From contig CAVWCQ010000008.1 of NCBI GenBank assembly GCA_963753545.1, positions 1,922,001 through 1,986,000 of the forward strand: DNA of 64,000 nucleotides. The letters run 5' to 3'. The notes under the pieces were generated by a model that saw only the letters and a program-made list of their open reading frames with translations, had not been told where the DNA came from and did not search any database. Of this stretch, positions 39,258-47,740 are shown piece after piece (the first letter of the stretch is position 1; every line of letters starts with the position of its first letter). Source of the stretch: CAVWCQ01 sp963753545. Its GTDB lineage: Bacteria; Chloroflexota; Anaerolineae; Aggregatilineales; Aggregatilineaceae. A program made the position numbers and the translations under genes.

Positions 39258-40420
39258 GGCAGCCGCTCCAATTCGTCGCTGCGATGCAGATTTTCGATTT
39301 CACCGGGGCCGAAGTCCGCCAGAATATCGACCAGTACCTGTAAATCGCCGGGCTTGATAAACCGTGCCTCACCGTTTTCTTTCCGCATGACTGCGATTTG
39401 AGCGAGATCAAACTGGCTGAGAAAATAGGAGTTATGGGTTGCCAGCAGAATTTGGATGCTCTGGCTGGCTTTTTGGAACAACCCGGCTAAAAGAGGTAGT
39501 GTGCGCGGGTGAACGCCTTGATCCGGTTCGTCAATACAGATCAAAGTTGAGAGATCGAGGCTGCAAACATAGCACCATCCAACACAGCAGGCGCAGAATA
39601 CCATCCGACAAATCTGCCAAGCTGAGGTCTTGATCGACGCCATTTTCCTGCCAGAAGGCGATTACTTCACCGGGACCACCCCGTGCCTTCACATTGAGCC
39701 GCTGGAAACCAGGAACGACGGAGCGAAGATGCTGTTGAAGTTCATCAAATACCGCAGGGTACTCCGTCATTAAGTAATGAAGCACGGCGCTGAGGTTCCC
39801 ACAATCTTCCTGTAATGTAGGGTACTGTTCTGTAAATACCGTTCTTCGTATCTTTTCTCTCGATATGCTTAGTGAGCTATAAAAGTGCCAGGAGCGTATG
39901 TATTCACTCAGGTTATAGAGTGTTTCCAGTTCTGGATTTATGAAGCCACCTAATGCAGATTGGTTGGGGCGCGGGATACGAAGGGGCTGTTTTGCTCCCT
40001 CTGTACCATCATCCTGCTCATTATAAATGAATCCACGCCCGCCCTGTACTTCCAGGTATGGCGTTATCACAGAGTTTACCGCTAAACTGATGGATTCTGT
40101 GAAACCTGGGCCCGTCCCACAGGCCCAAGCAATTCACCCCGGTATGTGAGGCGGCGCTTCGTGCTCCAAGCGGTTTCCAGATTCCACGAGAAGCGCTCCG
40201 GGCCAGGAGTATGGAAAATTTGCTGGCCTATGGAACCCGCAACAATTTCTGGCGGAATATCGTTGATTAAGCCATCACGCAGAAATTTCAGGAACTCGAA
40301 TAGAGCGGATTTGCCCGATCCGTTTGCGCCCACCAGGACTTCTAAGGGGCCGAAGCGAGCCGAAAAATCGCCAAAAGGACGATAGCCTTGCACACTTAAT
40401 GATGTGATATGCGGCATCAT
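39254..40420 (-). CDS. AAA ATPase of the RecF/OLD-like type, with two frameshifts
   Basis: ATG 40420 has GGAAGG upstream. The P loop is LVGANGSGKSALFEFL in the first frame; the middle is in a second frame from about 40105 (VITPYLEVQGGRG, DLSLADLSDGILRLL, an ABC-like signature), and the C-terminal part in a third from about 39580 (LICIDEPDQGVHPR Walker B, ILLATHNSYFLSQF with the switch His). The three parts are collinear and make a normal 385-residue ATPase, so two one-base errors explain it. Pairs of such an ATPase with a TOPRIM protein occur in anti-phage systems (Gabija and PARIS are examples). Confidence 0.8.
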
Positions 40421-40457
40421 GTCACCTTCCCAGCGAATTGTCACATCATATTGTAGC

Positions 40458-41162
40458 CTATAAGTCTCTCTCTTGTTCGAGTTTGTCCACAAAGGCGGGC
40501 AGTTGGCCGATATGTTCCAGTGTCGTATAGGCGGCTCCGTCTGTTTCTTCGACTGTCTCATGGACCCAGGTCAGTTCGTGCGGGATGTAAACCCCATGCC
40601 CGCCGATCTCCACCACAGGCAGAATATCCGACTTGAGCGAGTTGCCGATCATCAAAAACTGTCCCGGCGCGAGTTCGTATTTGGTCAGGATATTCCGGTA
40701 GGTATCGGCGCTCTTGTCGCTGACGATCTCAACGGCGGTGAAATGTTTGGCCAGCCCGGATCGTTCCAGTTTGCGCTCCTGGTCGAGCAGATCGCCCTTC
40801 GTGATCAGCATCAACGGGTGAGTCTCGGCCAACCTGGAAACCGTTTCGATCACGCCGCCCAGCAGTTCAATCGGCGCGTCAATCATGGCTCTGGCAATGC
40901 CGATGATCGCCGTGATGTCGCTGCCGCTGATATCTCCCTCCGTCAGCCGGATTGCTGTTTCGATCATGGACAGGGTAAAACTCTTGATGCCGAAGCCGAA
41001 GTAGGGCAGGTTGATCGTTTCTGTCTGGTAGACCGCCGTTATGATATCCCCGCCGACGCCGTACGGAGACAGCAGGGCCGCGAGTTTGGTCTGCGCCAAC
41101 TGGTAGGCACTTTCATTCTGCCACAGCGTATCATCCGCATCAAAAGCAATCATCGCCAGCAT
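40458..41162 (-). CDS. HAD-family hydrolase
   Basis: 234 residues from ATG 41162. The haloacid-dehalogenase core is IAFDADDTLW (nucleophile Asp), LMLITKGD (motif II) and FLMIGNSLKSDILPVVEIGGHGVYI (motifs III and IV). The cap helix part has FGFGIKSFTLSMIETAI. The substrate is unknown. It ends 37 bases before the AAA ATPase gene on the same strand and could be co-transcribed. Confidence 0.9.
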   Translation of the reverse strand: MLAMIAFDADDTLWQNESAYQLAQTKLAALLSPYGVGGDIITAVYQTETINLPYFGFGIKSFTLSMIETAIRLTEGDISGSDITAIIGIARAMIDAPIELLGGVIETVSRLAETHPLMLITKGDLLDQERKLERSGLAKHFTAVEIVSDKSADTYRNILTKYELAPGQFLMIGNSLKSDILPVVEIGGHGVYIPHELTWVHETVEETDGAAYTTLEHIGQLPAFVDKLEQERDL

Positions 41163-41327
41163 GGTTTGTCTATCCTGTGTTAGGTGAATCCTTGTTGAGT
41201 CTAGCAATCTTGCTCAGCAGGGCAAATCGCGCTACGATGATGCCTCCGTTTTTCGCCTCTTGGCACGGCATGCGGTATGTTAAGCGTGAAGATAAGCACA
41301 AAACCATAATGGAAGGCGGCACTGACT

Positions 41328-42329
41328 ATGTTCTCTCGAAAGCTGGGCGTGGATTTAGGGACGATCAACGTTTTGATCTACGCCGATGGGCAGATCGTGC
41401 TGCAAGAACCGGCGATGGTCGCGCTAACGATTGAGGATGAGCGCGTGGTCGCCGTTGGGCAGGAAGCGCGCGACATGTACGGGCGTCACCCGGAGCATAT
41501 CGAGGTGATCCGGCCCCTGCGTGACGGCGTGATTGCCGACTATGAAGTGACCGAAGCCATGCTGCGCTATTTCTTCCGCAAAGTCGCGGGGCGCATGCGC
41601 TTTCGCGGGCCGGAAGTGATGCTCAGCGTGCCCTACGGCGTGACGAGCGTCGAAAAACGAGCCGTACACGAGGCGGCGGTGCGGGCGGGCGCGCGCGAAG
41701 CGTATCTGCTGCCGGAGCCGCTGCTGGCGGCACTGGGCGCGGGACTGCCGATCAGTACCCCGGCGGGCAACATGATCTTTAACCTGGGCGGCGGGGCCAG
41801 CGAAGCCGCTGTGCTGGCGATGAACGGCATTGTCGTCGCGGACAGCGTGCGTATGGGCGGCATGCGGCTTGATGAAGCCATTATCAACTATATCCGGCGC
41901 AAATACAGCCTGGTCATTGGCGAACCGACCGCCGAATCGATCAAGATTCAGATTGGCGCGGCGGTGGATGTGGGGCAGGAATTGAGTATGGAAATCCAGG
42001 GCCGTGATCAGGTCGGTGGCCTGCCGCGCACCATCACGATTACGACCAGCGAAGTGGTTGAAGCGGTGGAAGAACCGCTGGCGGCCATCGTCAGCGCGGC
42101 GAAGAACGTGCTGGAAAAAACCCCGCCGGAACTGGCCTCCGATATCATTGACCGGGGGATTGTCCTGACCGGGGGTGGGGCGCTGCTGCGCGGCATTGAC
42201 GATTACATCACGCAGCGGGTTGGCGTGCCAGCCTATCGCGCTGAAGACCCGCTGGTCGCTACGGCGGTTGGGGCGGGCCGTGCTATTGATGATTTGCCCA
42301 TGCTGCGGCGCATGATGTCTGGTCTGTAA
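41328..42329 (+). CDS. mreB: Rod-shape-determining protein MreB
   Basis: 333 residues. Actin-like ATPase: KLGVDLGTINVLIY (phosphate 1), FNLGGGASEAAVLAMNGIV (phosphate 2), GIVLTGGGALLRGIDDYI (adenosine motif). It polymerises under the membrane and guides wall synthesis. No mreC or mreD follows, which is unusual for a rod-shape gene; the next gene is an unrelated SRPBCC-like gene. ATG 41328 is preceded by GGAAGG at about 12 bases. Confidence 0.95.
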   Translation: MFSRKLGVDLGTINVLIYADGQIVLQEPAMVALTIEDERVVAVGQEARDMYGRHPEHIEVIRPLRDGVIADYEVTEAMLRYFFRKVAGRMRFRGPEVMLSVPYGVTSVEKRAVHEAAVRAGAREAYLLPEPLLAALGAGLPISTPAGNMIFNLGGGASEAAVLAMNGIVVADSVRMGGMRLDEAIINYIRRKYSLVIGEPTAESIKIQIGAAVDVGQELSMEIQGRDQVGGLPRTITITTSEVVEAVEEPLAAIVSAAKNVLEKTPPELASDIIDRGIVLTGGGALLRGIDDYITQRVGVPAYRAEDPLVATAVGAGRAIDDLPMLRRMMSGL

Positions 42330-42376
42330 GCAACATCAGTCTTTGTTTGTTGTTTAAGAAAGGAATCTGCAAAACA

Positions 42377-43078
42377 ATGTCAGCCAGACAGGAAATTGAT
42401 GACATACTCGCAGATTGCATGATAAAAGCCGATGTCACGATCAACAGGTCAATAGAGGACGTCTGGCAGTTTTTGACGCAGCCGGAGAATTGGCAGCGCT
42501 GGTGGGGCGGGGGGATGAGTGATGTGAAGCCGGGCTGGTTTCCGCACTCTGTCATTCGCTGGACGAACGGTGACACATCCCAGCTAGGTGACTGCATATT
42601 CCGGCGTTTGCTGCGTGTGCAGAGTAGCGGGATGGACGATGTTTTGGCTCTGGCGTCCTTATCTCCTTCTCAGACGATGGCCGGCTGGGGAGTGACCCCA
42701 CCTGAAGGCAGCGTTTCTTTTAGCGACGGTGGCATGGCACAGAAATCCAGAATCAGTGAGGGCCTTGCCGCCCTCAAATCGTGCGTCGAAGCTGCAAAAA
42801 CCGGCGACTACCTCCCATTTTACTTTCGAAACAGACTGGAGGCGCACTCCCCAGAAGAGCTGGTAACGCTCTGTGAGCAGTACCCGGATGATGCTATGTT
42901 TCACCTCGCAGGCGGGCATTTTGAGCCGTGGCTGACCTATATTGGCCGGAGCGACCTGGCTCTCGTTGCTCATGTCGGTTCTCGCAAAGTAACGACCTGG
43001 GAAGAGCCTCTGGCGAAATTCCTGAGCTATCTGCAAAACGAGCTAACCATGTCTGAACGTGACGCTCCCCACAGCTAA
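42377..43078 (+). CDS. SRPBCC-like protein whose end lies inside a mobile-element end
   Basis: 233 residues from ATG 42377 (AAAGGAA upstream). Residues 20-70 (ADVTINRSIEDVWQFLTQPENWQRWW) match the START/SRPBCC pattern, which holds a hydrophobic ligand. The rest (RISEGLAALKSCVEAAKTGD and FHLAGGHFEPWLTYIGR) is not typical. The last codons, SERDAPHS and TAA, are supplied by the first hairpin of the element that begins at about 43060, so the original C terminus was probably replaced. Confidence 0.65.
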   Translation: MSARQEIDDILADCMIKADVTINRSIEDVWQFLTQPENWQRWWGGGMSDVKPGWFPHSVIRWTNGDTSQLGDCIFRRLLRVQSSGMDDVLALASLSPSQTMAGWGVTPPEGSVSFSDGGMAQKSRISEGLAALKSCVEAAKTGDYLPFYFRNRLEAHSPEELVTLCEQYPDDAMFHLAGGHFEPWLTYIGRSDLALVAHVGSRKVTTWEEPLAKFLSYLQNELTMSERDAPHS

Positions 43079-43400
43079 AGCTGGGGGCTTCTGGCGCACG
43101 CTTGACCTTACTTTCGCCCGAAGGCTGAGCAGAGGGTCTACGTTAGGCGACAAGGGTGCGTCCCACCCCAAAAGTGGGTTGGCTCTATCGGGAGCGGGCT
43201 TTGAAGCGCAACGTCTCCCAGAGCGGCACCTGCAGTCTCTACAGATTTTACGCGCGGAGAGATTCGTCCGCGCAACCGCCTATCTATACGATTAGAAAGG
43301 TGCGTAGGAGGAATTATAGGATATCTGCGGCAAGAAAGCCAGTGATCACGCCTTATATCCCCTTGCCTGAAGGCAGGGGCTTTACGGCGCTTTTCCGGTA
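43060..43400 (+). mobile_element. Non-autonomous IS200/IS605-type element (about 340 bases)
   Basis: Both ends carry the same hairpin design: four C, one bulged base, four stem bases, a 4-base loop, the complementary four and four G. Left (43067-43087): CCCC-A-CAGC-TAAA-GCTG-GGGG. Right (43359-43379): CCCC-T-TGCC-TGAA-GGCA-GGGG. A bulged hairpin at each end is the layout recognised by TnpA of IS200/IS605. There is no transposase or TnpB gene between them; the 270-base middle has no convincing ORF and contains several other short inverted repeats, e.g. CCACCC/GGGTTGG near 43166. A further bulged hairpin CTTTACGG/CCGGTAAAG follows the right end. Confidence 0.65.
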
Positions 43401-43464
43401 AAGACCAGTTTTGATCCACTTGTCGGCTGGCTATTAGAGTTACCTTCATCGCCGCTCAATAAGG

Positions 43465-43498
43465 AAGGACGACCTGCTCAGGGATCGCCCTTTTTTTT
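43465..43498 (+). terminator. Imperfect hairpin with long T run
   Basis: AAGGACGACC pairs with GGGATCGCCCTT (one mismatch, one bulge) and is followed by eight T. It lies between the element and the cytochrome gene. Confidence 0.6.
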
Positions 43499-43586
43499 AT
43501 TTATTAGTGTCAGACATTTTGCAGTTCGTCCTCTTTTCTTTACATTCTAGAATACCCCACATTTATTTGGCATAAGGAGAAAATGT

Positions 43587-44537
43587 ATGACGCGACTTCG
43601 TTTGTTCAGTCTGGTTGCTCTGTGTGCGTTACTGGTTACGCCTCTGTCCGCACTGGCTCAGGGCGGCGACCAGGAAATGCAAACCTATACATCCCCCGAT
43701 GGATATTTGACATTTTCCTACCCGGCTGACTGGGTTGCACAAGAGAGCAGCTTCCTTTATGGTGCTACCGTCGCCAATTCTCAAGATGCGCTTGACGCCA
43801 TCCAATCAGAAGATATAACGGAGCTTCCTGCGGGCGCGGTCTATTTCAATATCGTTCTGGCAAGCTCAGATACCTTCGAATCATTCGGGATGGAAATGGA
43901 AGAAGACATGACGCCAGAAGAGATGCTTCAGGTCTTCCTCGATTTTGTCACCACCCAGGGTGAGGGCGAAGGCGGCGAAGAAGAAATGGCTGAACCGGGC
44001 ATGGAAGCGACTGAAGACGCTTCCGCGATGGCAACCGAGGAACCTGTGGCAATGGGGACCGAACAAGCGCCTGACATCAGCGAGATTCAGACCGTTGACT
44101 TTGAAGATGGACGTCAGGCAGCCTGGGCCACGGTCAAAACACCCGGCAGCGACGATGCCTATATCCTCTATCAGGTCGCAGATGGTGTTTTCGCCGTGAA
44201 CGACATCTTTACCCCGACCGGCGAACTGACACAGGATTTGATCGATCTGGCCGTGCAAATTTCCCAGTCCGTGCAGTTCACCGGAGACCTGGAAGATCTC
44301 GCAGTGGCAATGCCCAGCGCTACCGTCGAACCGAGCGATGTGAATCCCAGCACGCTGGATGGCAATGCACTGGTCGATGAACGCTGCACGAGCTGCCACA
44401 CCCGCGACCGGGTTGACGAAGAGCATATGGACGAAGCGGGCTGGACAGCAACGGTGGATCGGATGATCGGCTATGGCGCGGATCTGGACAGCGCCGAACG
44501 TCAGGCCGTGATCGATTATCTGGTTGCGACGAACTAA
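43587..44537 (+). CDS. Secreted PsbP/DUF1795-like protein fused to a cytochrome c domain
   Basis: 316 residues. Signal peptide 1-25 (LFSLVALCALLVTPLSALAQ). Residues 30-110 (YTSPDGYLTFSYPADWVAQE) have the PsbP-like fold start. An acidic, Met/Glu-rich linker follows (about 120-165, EEEMAEPGMEATEDASAMATEE). The last 55 residues form a class I cytochrome c with the heme site CTSCH (about 267-271) and an axial Met in VDRMIGYGADL. The combination suggests an outer-surface electron carrier. ATG 43587 follows AAGGAGA. Confidence 0.82.
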   Translation: MTRLRLFSLVALCALLVTPLSALAQGGDQEMQTYTSPDGYLTFSYPADWVAQESSFLYGATVANSQDALDAIQSEDITELPAGAVYFNIVLASSDTFESFGMEMEEDMTPEEMLQVFLDFVTTQGEGEGGEEEMAEPGMEATEDASAMATEEPVAMGTEQAPDISEIQTVDFEDGRQAAWATVKTPGSDDAYILYQVADGVFAVNDIFTPTGELTQDLIDLAVQISQSVQFTGDLEDLAVAMPSATVEPSDVNPSTLDGNALVDERCTSCHTRDRVDEEHMDEAGWTATVDRMIGYGADLDSAERQAVIDYLVATN

Positions 44538-44619
44538 GCTTCACTATTCGCTAGCGAGAAGCGGTACCGGGTCCCGCTGCCGGATAATCATGCGGTGTAG
44601 TTCATAACGATGGAAAAAG

Positions 44620-44652
44620 AGAGGCTCACCTGTCAGGGTGGGCCTCTTTGGT
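44620..44652 (+). terminator. Rho-independent terminator, shared by convergent genes
   Basis: AGAGGCTCACC and GGTGGGCCTCT pair over 11 bp (one G-U) with a 6-base loop between them, ending in CTTTGGTTT. The gene on the other strand ends right beside it at 44653. Confidence 0.7.
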
Positions 44653-46098
44653 TTATTTCAGGGGTCGGGACGGTTCCACGATCACGCGGGGCCGGACGCC
44701 GGGCGTTAAGGGATTGAACCGCTCGATATGCTGCTGGAGCACTTCGCGCATCACCCACGGAATGTCAAAGGTAATGACCGCTGGCTCGATGTCCGGGATA
44801 TAGCCGTGATTCGGCATGAGTTCATAATCAGTCGCCGCGACACGGTACTGCTCACTGCGATTGATCGGTTTGCCGAGCACCTGCACATCCTTCACCCGGT
44901 GTCCGGCTGGAGCCGCTGGGTCCAGGCGATAGGTCATGCCCGAAACCTGGAGAATGCCAACCTGAGGGCCGCGCAGCGAACGCGGCGTCTGCTTCCACAC
45001 GGCGGGATCCGCTCCATATTCAAGCGCGCGCACAATCTGCTCTCCCGTCAACCGTGTGACCCCCGCATTGGAGGGCGAACAGCAGGCGCGCATCAGATCA
45101 CCCAGGGTGATCTGGCCTTCGGACAGCCTGTCGCGCAGGTGGCCAGTGATGCAGAACGCAACGTCGGAAGCCATGCGCACGCGCAGTGCATCCGCCAATA
45201 CTTGGCCGATACCGCAGGCGCGGTCACTGGCAAGGTCTGTCCCTTCATTCAGATAGCCCACAATCTTGCTCAGCCGGGCAACGGCTTCTTCCTGGATCAC
45301 GCGCCACGTTCGAGCGACGCGGGGATAAGTCGGGCCATCCTCCGGCACGGGAAGCAAGGTTCCGTACCATTGTGTGACCTTGCCCTGCTCATTCACGCTC
45401 AGATCCAGGCGGCCCACCAGCCGTCCATAATCCCCGGCATGGCAGATGGGCACGCCATCGACATCTTCGGGATATTTAAGGGCGGTGTGCGAATGCCCGC
45501 CGATGACGAAATTCAGGCCGGGAGCCGATTGGGCAAGGCGAACATCCTGTTCGTACCCCAGGTGCGATACGACTCCGACCAGTTTGCAGCCGTCGGCACG
45601 CAGCCGGGCAATATGCTGCATCGTGATCTTCACCAGATCGGGCATGGTGAGTTCAAATACCTGATCGTAGACGCCCTCAATCTCATAGGTCAGGCCAATC
45701 AGGCCAACCTGGATAGAGCCGCATTGAATGACGAGAGTGGATACCGTGCCGGGGAGGGAAGTCCCTTCTTTAGTCAGGAGATTCGCACAGAGCAGCGGCA
45801 GGTGACTCGCCTGCGCGATTTCAGCCAGCACCTGCGGTCCATAAGCAACCGCCGCGCCATTACCGATGGCTCCCGCTGTATATCCGGCCTCTTTTAACAG
45901 CCGGAACATCGTTGCGCCTTTGCTCAGTTCGCTCTCGATAAGTGTGCGATCTTCCACATCGCCCGCGTCGACGGTGATCACATGGCGGCCCAGCGCTGTT
46001 AGCTCGTTACGCTGGCTCTCCACGACATAGGCAGTCCGCAAAAAGCGTTCTGCCTGAGCGTGAATATCTCCGGTGTAGAGGATTGTAATTTGAGTCAT
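44653..46098 (-). CDS. 5'-nucleotidase / bifunctional metallophosphoesterase-like protein
   Basis: 481 residues from ATG 46098. The UshA-type two-domain enzyme lacks a signal peptide here. Metal motifs: ILYTGDIHAQ (Asp, His), VDAGDVED (Asp), VVSHLGYEQD (His) and FVIGGHSHTALKYP (His-x-His). The usual GNHEFD motif is replaced by AIGNGAAVAYGP, so the catalytic His is absent. The C-terminal nucleoside-binding domain shows NAGVTRLTGEQIVRALEYG. It may be an active but altered nucleotidase, or a degenerate one. Divergent from the superoxide dismutase gene. Confidence 0.8.
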   Translation of the reverse strand: MTQITILYTGDIHAQAERFLRTAYVVESQRNELTALGRHVITVDAGDVEDRTLIESELSKGATMFRLLKEAGYTAGAIGNGAAVAYGPQVLAEIAQASHLPLLCANLLTKEGTSLPGTVSTLVIQCGSIQVGLIGLTYEIEGVYDQVFELTMPDLVKITMQHIARLRADGCKLVGVVSHLGYEQDVRLAQSAPGLNFVIGGHSHTALKYPEDVDGVPICHAGDYGRLVGRLDLSVNEQGKVTQWYGTLLPVPEDGPTYPRVARTWRVIQEEAVARLSKIVGYLNEGTDLASDRACGIGQVLADALRVRMASDVAFCITGHLRDRLSEGQITLGDLMRACCSPSNAGVTRLTGEQIVRALEYGADPAVWKQTPRSLRGPQVGILQVSGMTYRLDPAAPAGHRVKDVQVLGKPINRSEQYRVAATDYELMPNHGYIPDIEPAVITFDIPWVMREVLQQHIERFNPLTPGVRPRVIVEPSRPLK

Positions 46099-46164
46099 CG
46101 TTCTCTTGTCAGTTCGCTTGTGTAGCACCCCACGTATCGCGCAGTATAACACAAAATAAAGAAT

Positions 46165-46194
46165 TTGCCGCCGAGAAGATTTCTTTTTTATAAT
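46165..46194 (+). promoter_or_regulatory. Promoter candidate for the superoxide dismutase gene
   Basis: TTGCCG (46165-46170) and TATAAT (46189-46194) are separated by 18 bases. Transcription would start about 46201 and give an 88-base leader. Confidence 0.5.
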
Positions 46195-46288
46195 TATCAA
46201 TATAGAGAAAAAACCGCTCGCTCTGTACCCCTCATGATGAGGCTTTTTCTCGACATTCATTTGCTTCAACTGAATTGAGGAGAAAACG

Positions 46289-46900
46289 ATGGCTAACAAG
46301 TACGAGCTGCCCCCGCTTCCTTACGCCTATAATGCGCTGGAGCCGCATATTGATGAGCAAACCATGCGCTTGCATCACGACAAACACCACCAGGCCTATG
46401 TGGATGGACTCAACAAAGCGGAACAGATGTTGGAACAGGCGCGCGAGGCGGGCGATTTCGCGCTGATCAAACACTGGGAGCGTGAAGCTGCCTTTCACGG
46501 TTCCGGCCATTTCCTGCACGCCACCTTCTGGCCGAATATGGCCCCGGCAGGCAGCGGCGGTGGCGGCGAACCCACAGGCGATCTGGCGAACCAGATCAAC
46601 CAGGATTTCGGCGGTTTTGCCAAGTTTAAGGCGCAGTTCGGCGCGGCGGCAAAGGCTGTTGAGGGCAGCGGTTGGGCGCTGCTGGTCTGGGAGCCAAACC
46701 AGCGCAAACTGTCGGTGCTGACCGCTGAAAAGCACCAGAACCTGACCCAGTGGGGCGTTGTGCCGCTGCTGGTGCTCGATGTCTGGGAACACGCCTATTA
46801 TCTGAAGTATCAGAACAATCGCGGCGCGTATGTGGATGCCTTCTGGAACATCATTAACTGGTCCGATGTCGCGGAACGGTTGAAGGCAGCGCGGCGCTAG
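46289..46900 (+). CDS. sodA: Fe/Mn superoxide dismutase
   Basis: 203 residues. Start with YELPPLPYAYNALEPHID, metal His in LHHDKHHQAYVD and FHGSGHFLHATFW, then the DVWEHAYYLKYQNNRG motif with Asp and His ligands. Gly-rich stretch SGGGGEPTGDLANQI in the middle matches the manganese/cambialistic group. Removes superoxide in the cytosol. GAGGAG is 7 bases before the ATG. Confidence 0.95.
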   Translation: MANKYELPPLPYAYNALEPHIDEQTMRLHHDKHHQAYVDGLNKAEQMLEQAREAGDFALIKHWEREAAFHGSGHFLHATFWPNMAPAGSGGGGEPTGDLANQINQDFGGFAKFKAQFGAAAKAVEGSGWALLVWEPNQRKLSVLTAEKHQNLTQWGVVPLLVLDVWEHAYYLKYQNNRGAYVDAFWNIINWSDVAERLKAARR

Positions 46901-46912
46901 CTAAACCTGCCG

Positions 46913-46948
46913 GGCAGGGAGAAACGGATCCGACTGTTTCTCCCTGCC
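46913..46948. terminator. Bidirectional hairpin between convergent genes
   Basis: GGCAGGGAGAAAC and GTTTCTCCCTGCC form a perfect 13-bp stem with a 10-base loop. T runs are weak on both sides. Confidence 0.7.
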
Positions 46949-46951
46949 AGT

Positions 46952-47740
46952 TTAATCCTCCCCACTGTCCGACGAACTCCCGCTATGATCTTCACCACTG
47001 TGACCACTGCCTGAATCGCCACTGCTTCCAGAGCCGCTGTTGTCGCTCGGACCGCTGTTCGAGCCGCCGTGATCATCCTGCGTGGGGATCGGCATTTCGG
47101 TGGGCGGCGGGCTGAACGTGTGGGTGGGCAATATAACCGCCGTAGGGCGGGGCGTGTGTGTCAACGTTGATGTAGGACGCGGCGTGCTGCTCGGTCTTGG
47201 TGTAGGGCTGGGAGTTTGCGTGGCCGTCAGCGAAGCCGTCCGCGTTGGGCGGGGCGTGTTGGTCTGTGGTGGTGTGGAGCTTGGGGTAGCTGTCGCCGTG
47301 CTGCTGGGTCGCGGCGTGTTGGTCAACGGTGCCGTGGGGCTGAGTGTGGCCGTCGGTGTGATGGTTTCTGTCACGGTTGGAGACAGGGGAACCACGTGCA
47401 GCCGTTTTTCATCCGGCTGTCCGAAGAGCAGGGCGATCACTCCGAGCGCGGTGATCAGCAGCGCTGCGGCAAGCAGCCGCGTTCGCCAGCCAACGCGCTG
47501 CCAGTTTGGCAGCCGCTGGGGCTGAACCGCCGAGGCTTCCAGCACACGGGCGCGCACCCGCGCTTTGGCACCTGACGGAACGGCGAGATTGGCGCGTGTG
47601 ATCGCCAACCCGGCTTCCAGCGCCGGGCGCAGCCACTCAGCGTGATCCGGATGCGCGCGCAGGCAGTCGTGAATGCTCTGGCCTGTCTGCAACCGGTCAA
47701 TACAGTCGTTGAAGGCATCGATCTGATCAAAACGAGCCAT
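46952..47740 (-). CDS. Anti-sigma-factor-like membrane protein with Thr/Pro and Asp/His/Gly-rich tail
   Basis: 262 residues. N-terminal cytoplasmic part (AFNDCIDRLQTGQSIHDCLRAHPDHAEWL) resembles the zinc-free anti-sigma-like domains that start Chloroflexota ECF operons. One membrane segment at about 88-108 (LLAAALLITALGVIALLFG). Outside is a Pro/Thr/Ser linker (about 130-205), then an Asp/His/Gly/Ser-rich end (DDHGGSNSGPSDNSG). It overlaps the sigma gene by 14 bases, which supports a cognate pair. The linker is glycosylation-prone in type. Confidence 0.75.
   Translation of the reverse strand: MARFDQIDAFNDCIDRLQTGQSIHDCLRAHPDHAEWLRPALEAGLAITRANLAVPSGAKARVRARVLEASAVQPQRLPNWQRVGWRTRLLAAALLITALGVIALLFGQPDEKRLHVVPLSPTVTETITPTATLSPTAPLTNTPRPSSTATATPSSTPPQTNTPRPTRTASLTATQTPSPTPRPSSTPRPTSTLTHTPRPTAVILPTHTFSPPPTEMPIPTQDDHGGSNSGPSDNSGSGSSGDSGSGHSGEDHSGSSSDSGED

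Noticed and set aside
43098..43350. Named omega RNA or HEARO in the element interior
   Set aside because: I cannot match conserved motifs by eye, and no IscB or TnpB gene is adjacent. Kept only as a hypothesis.
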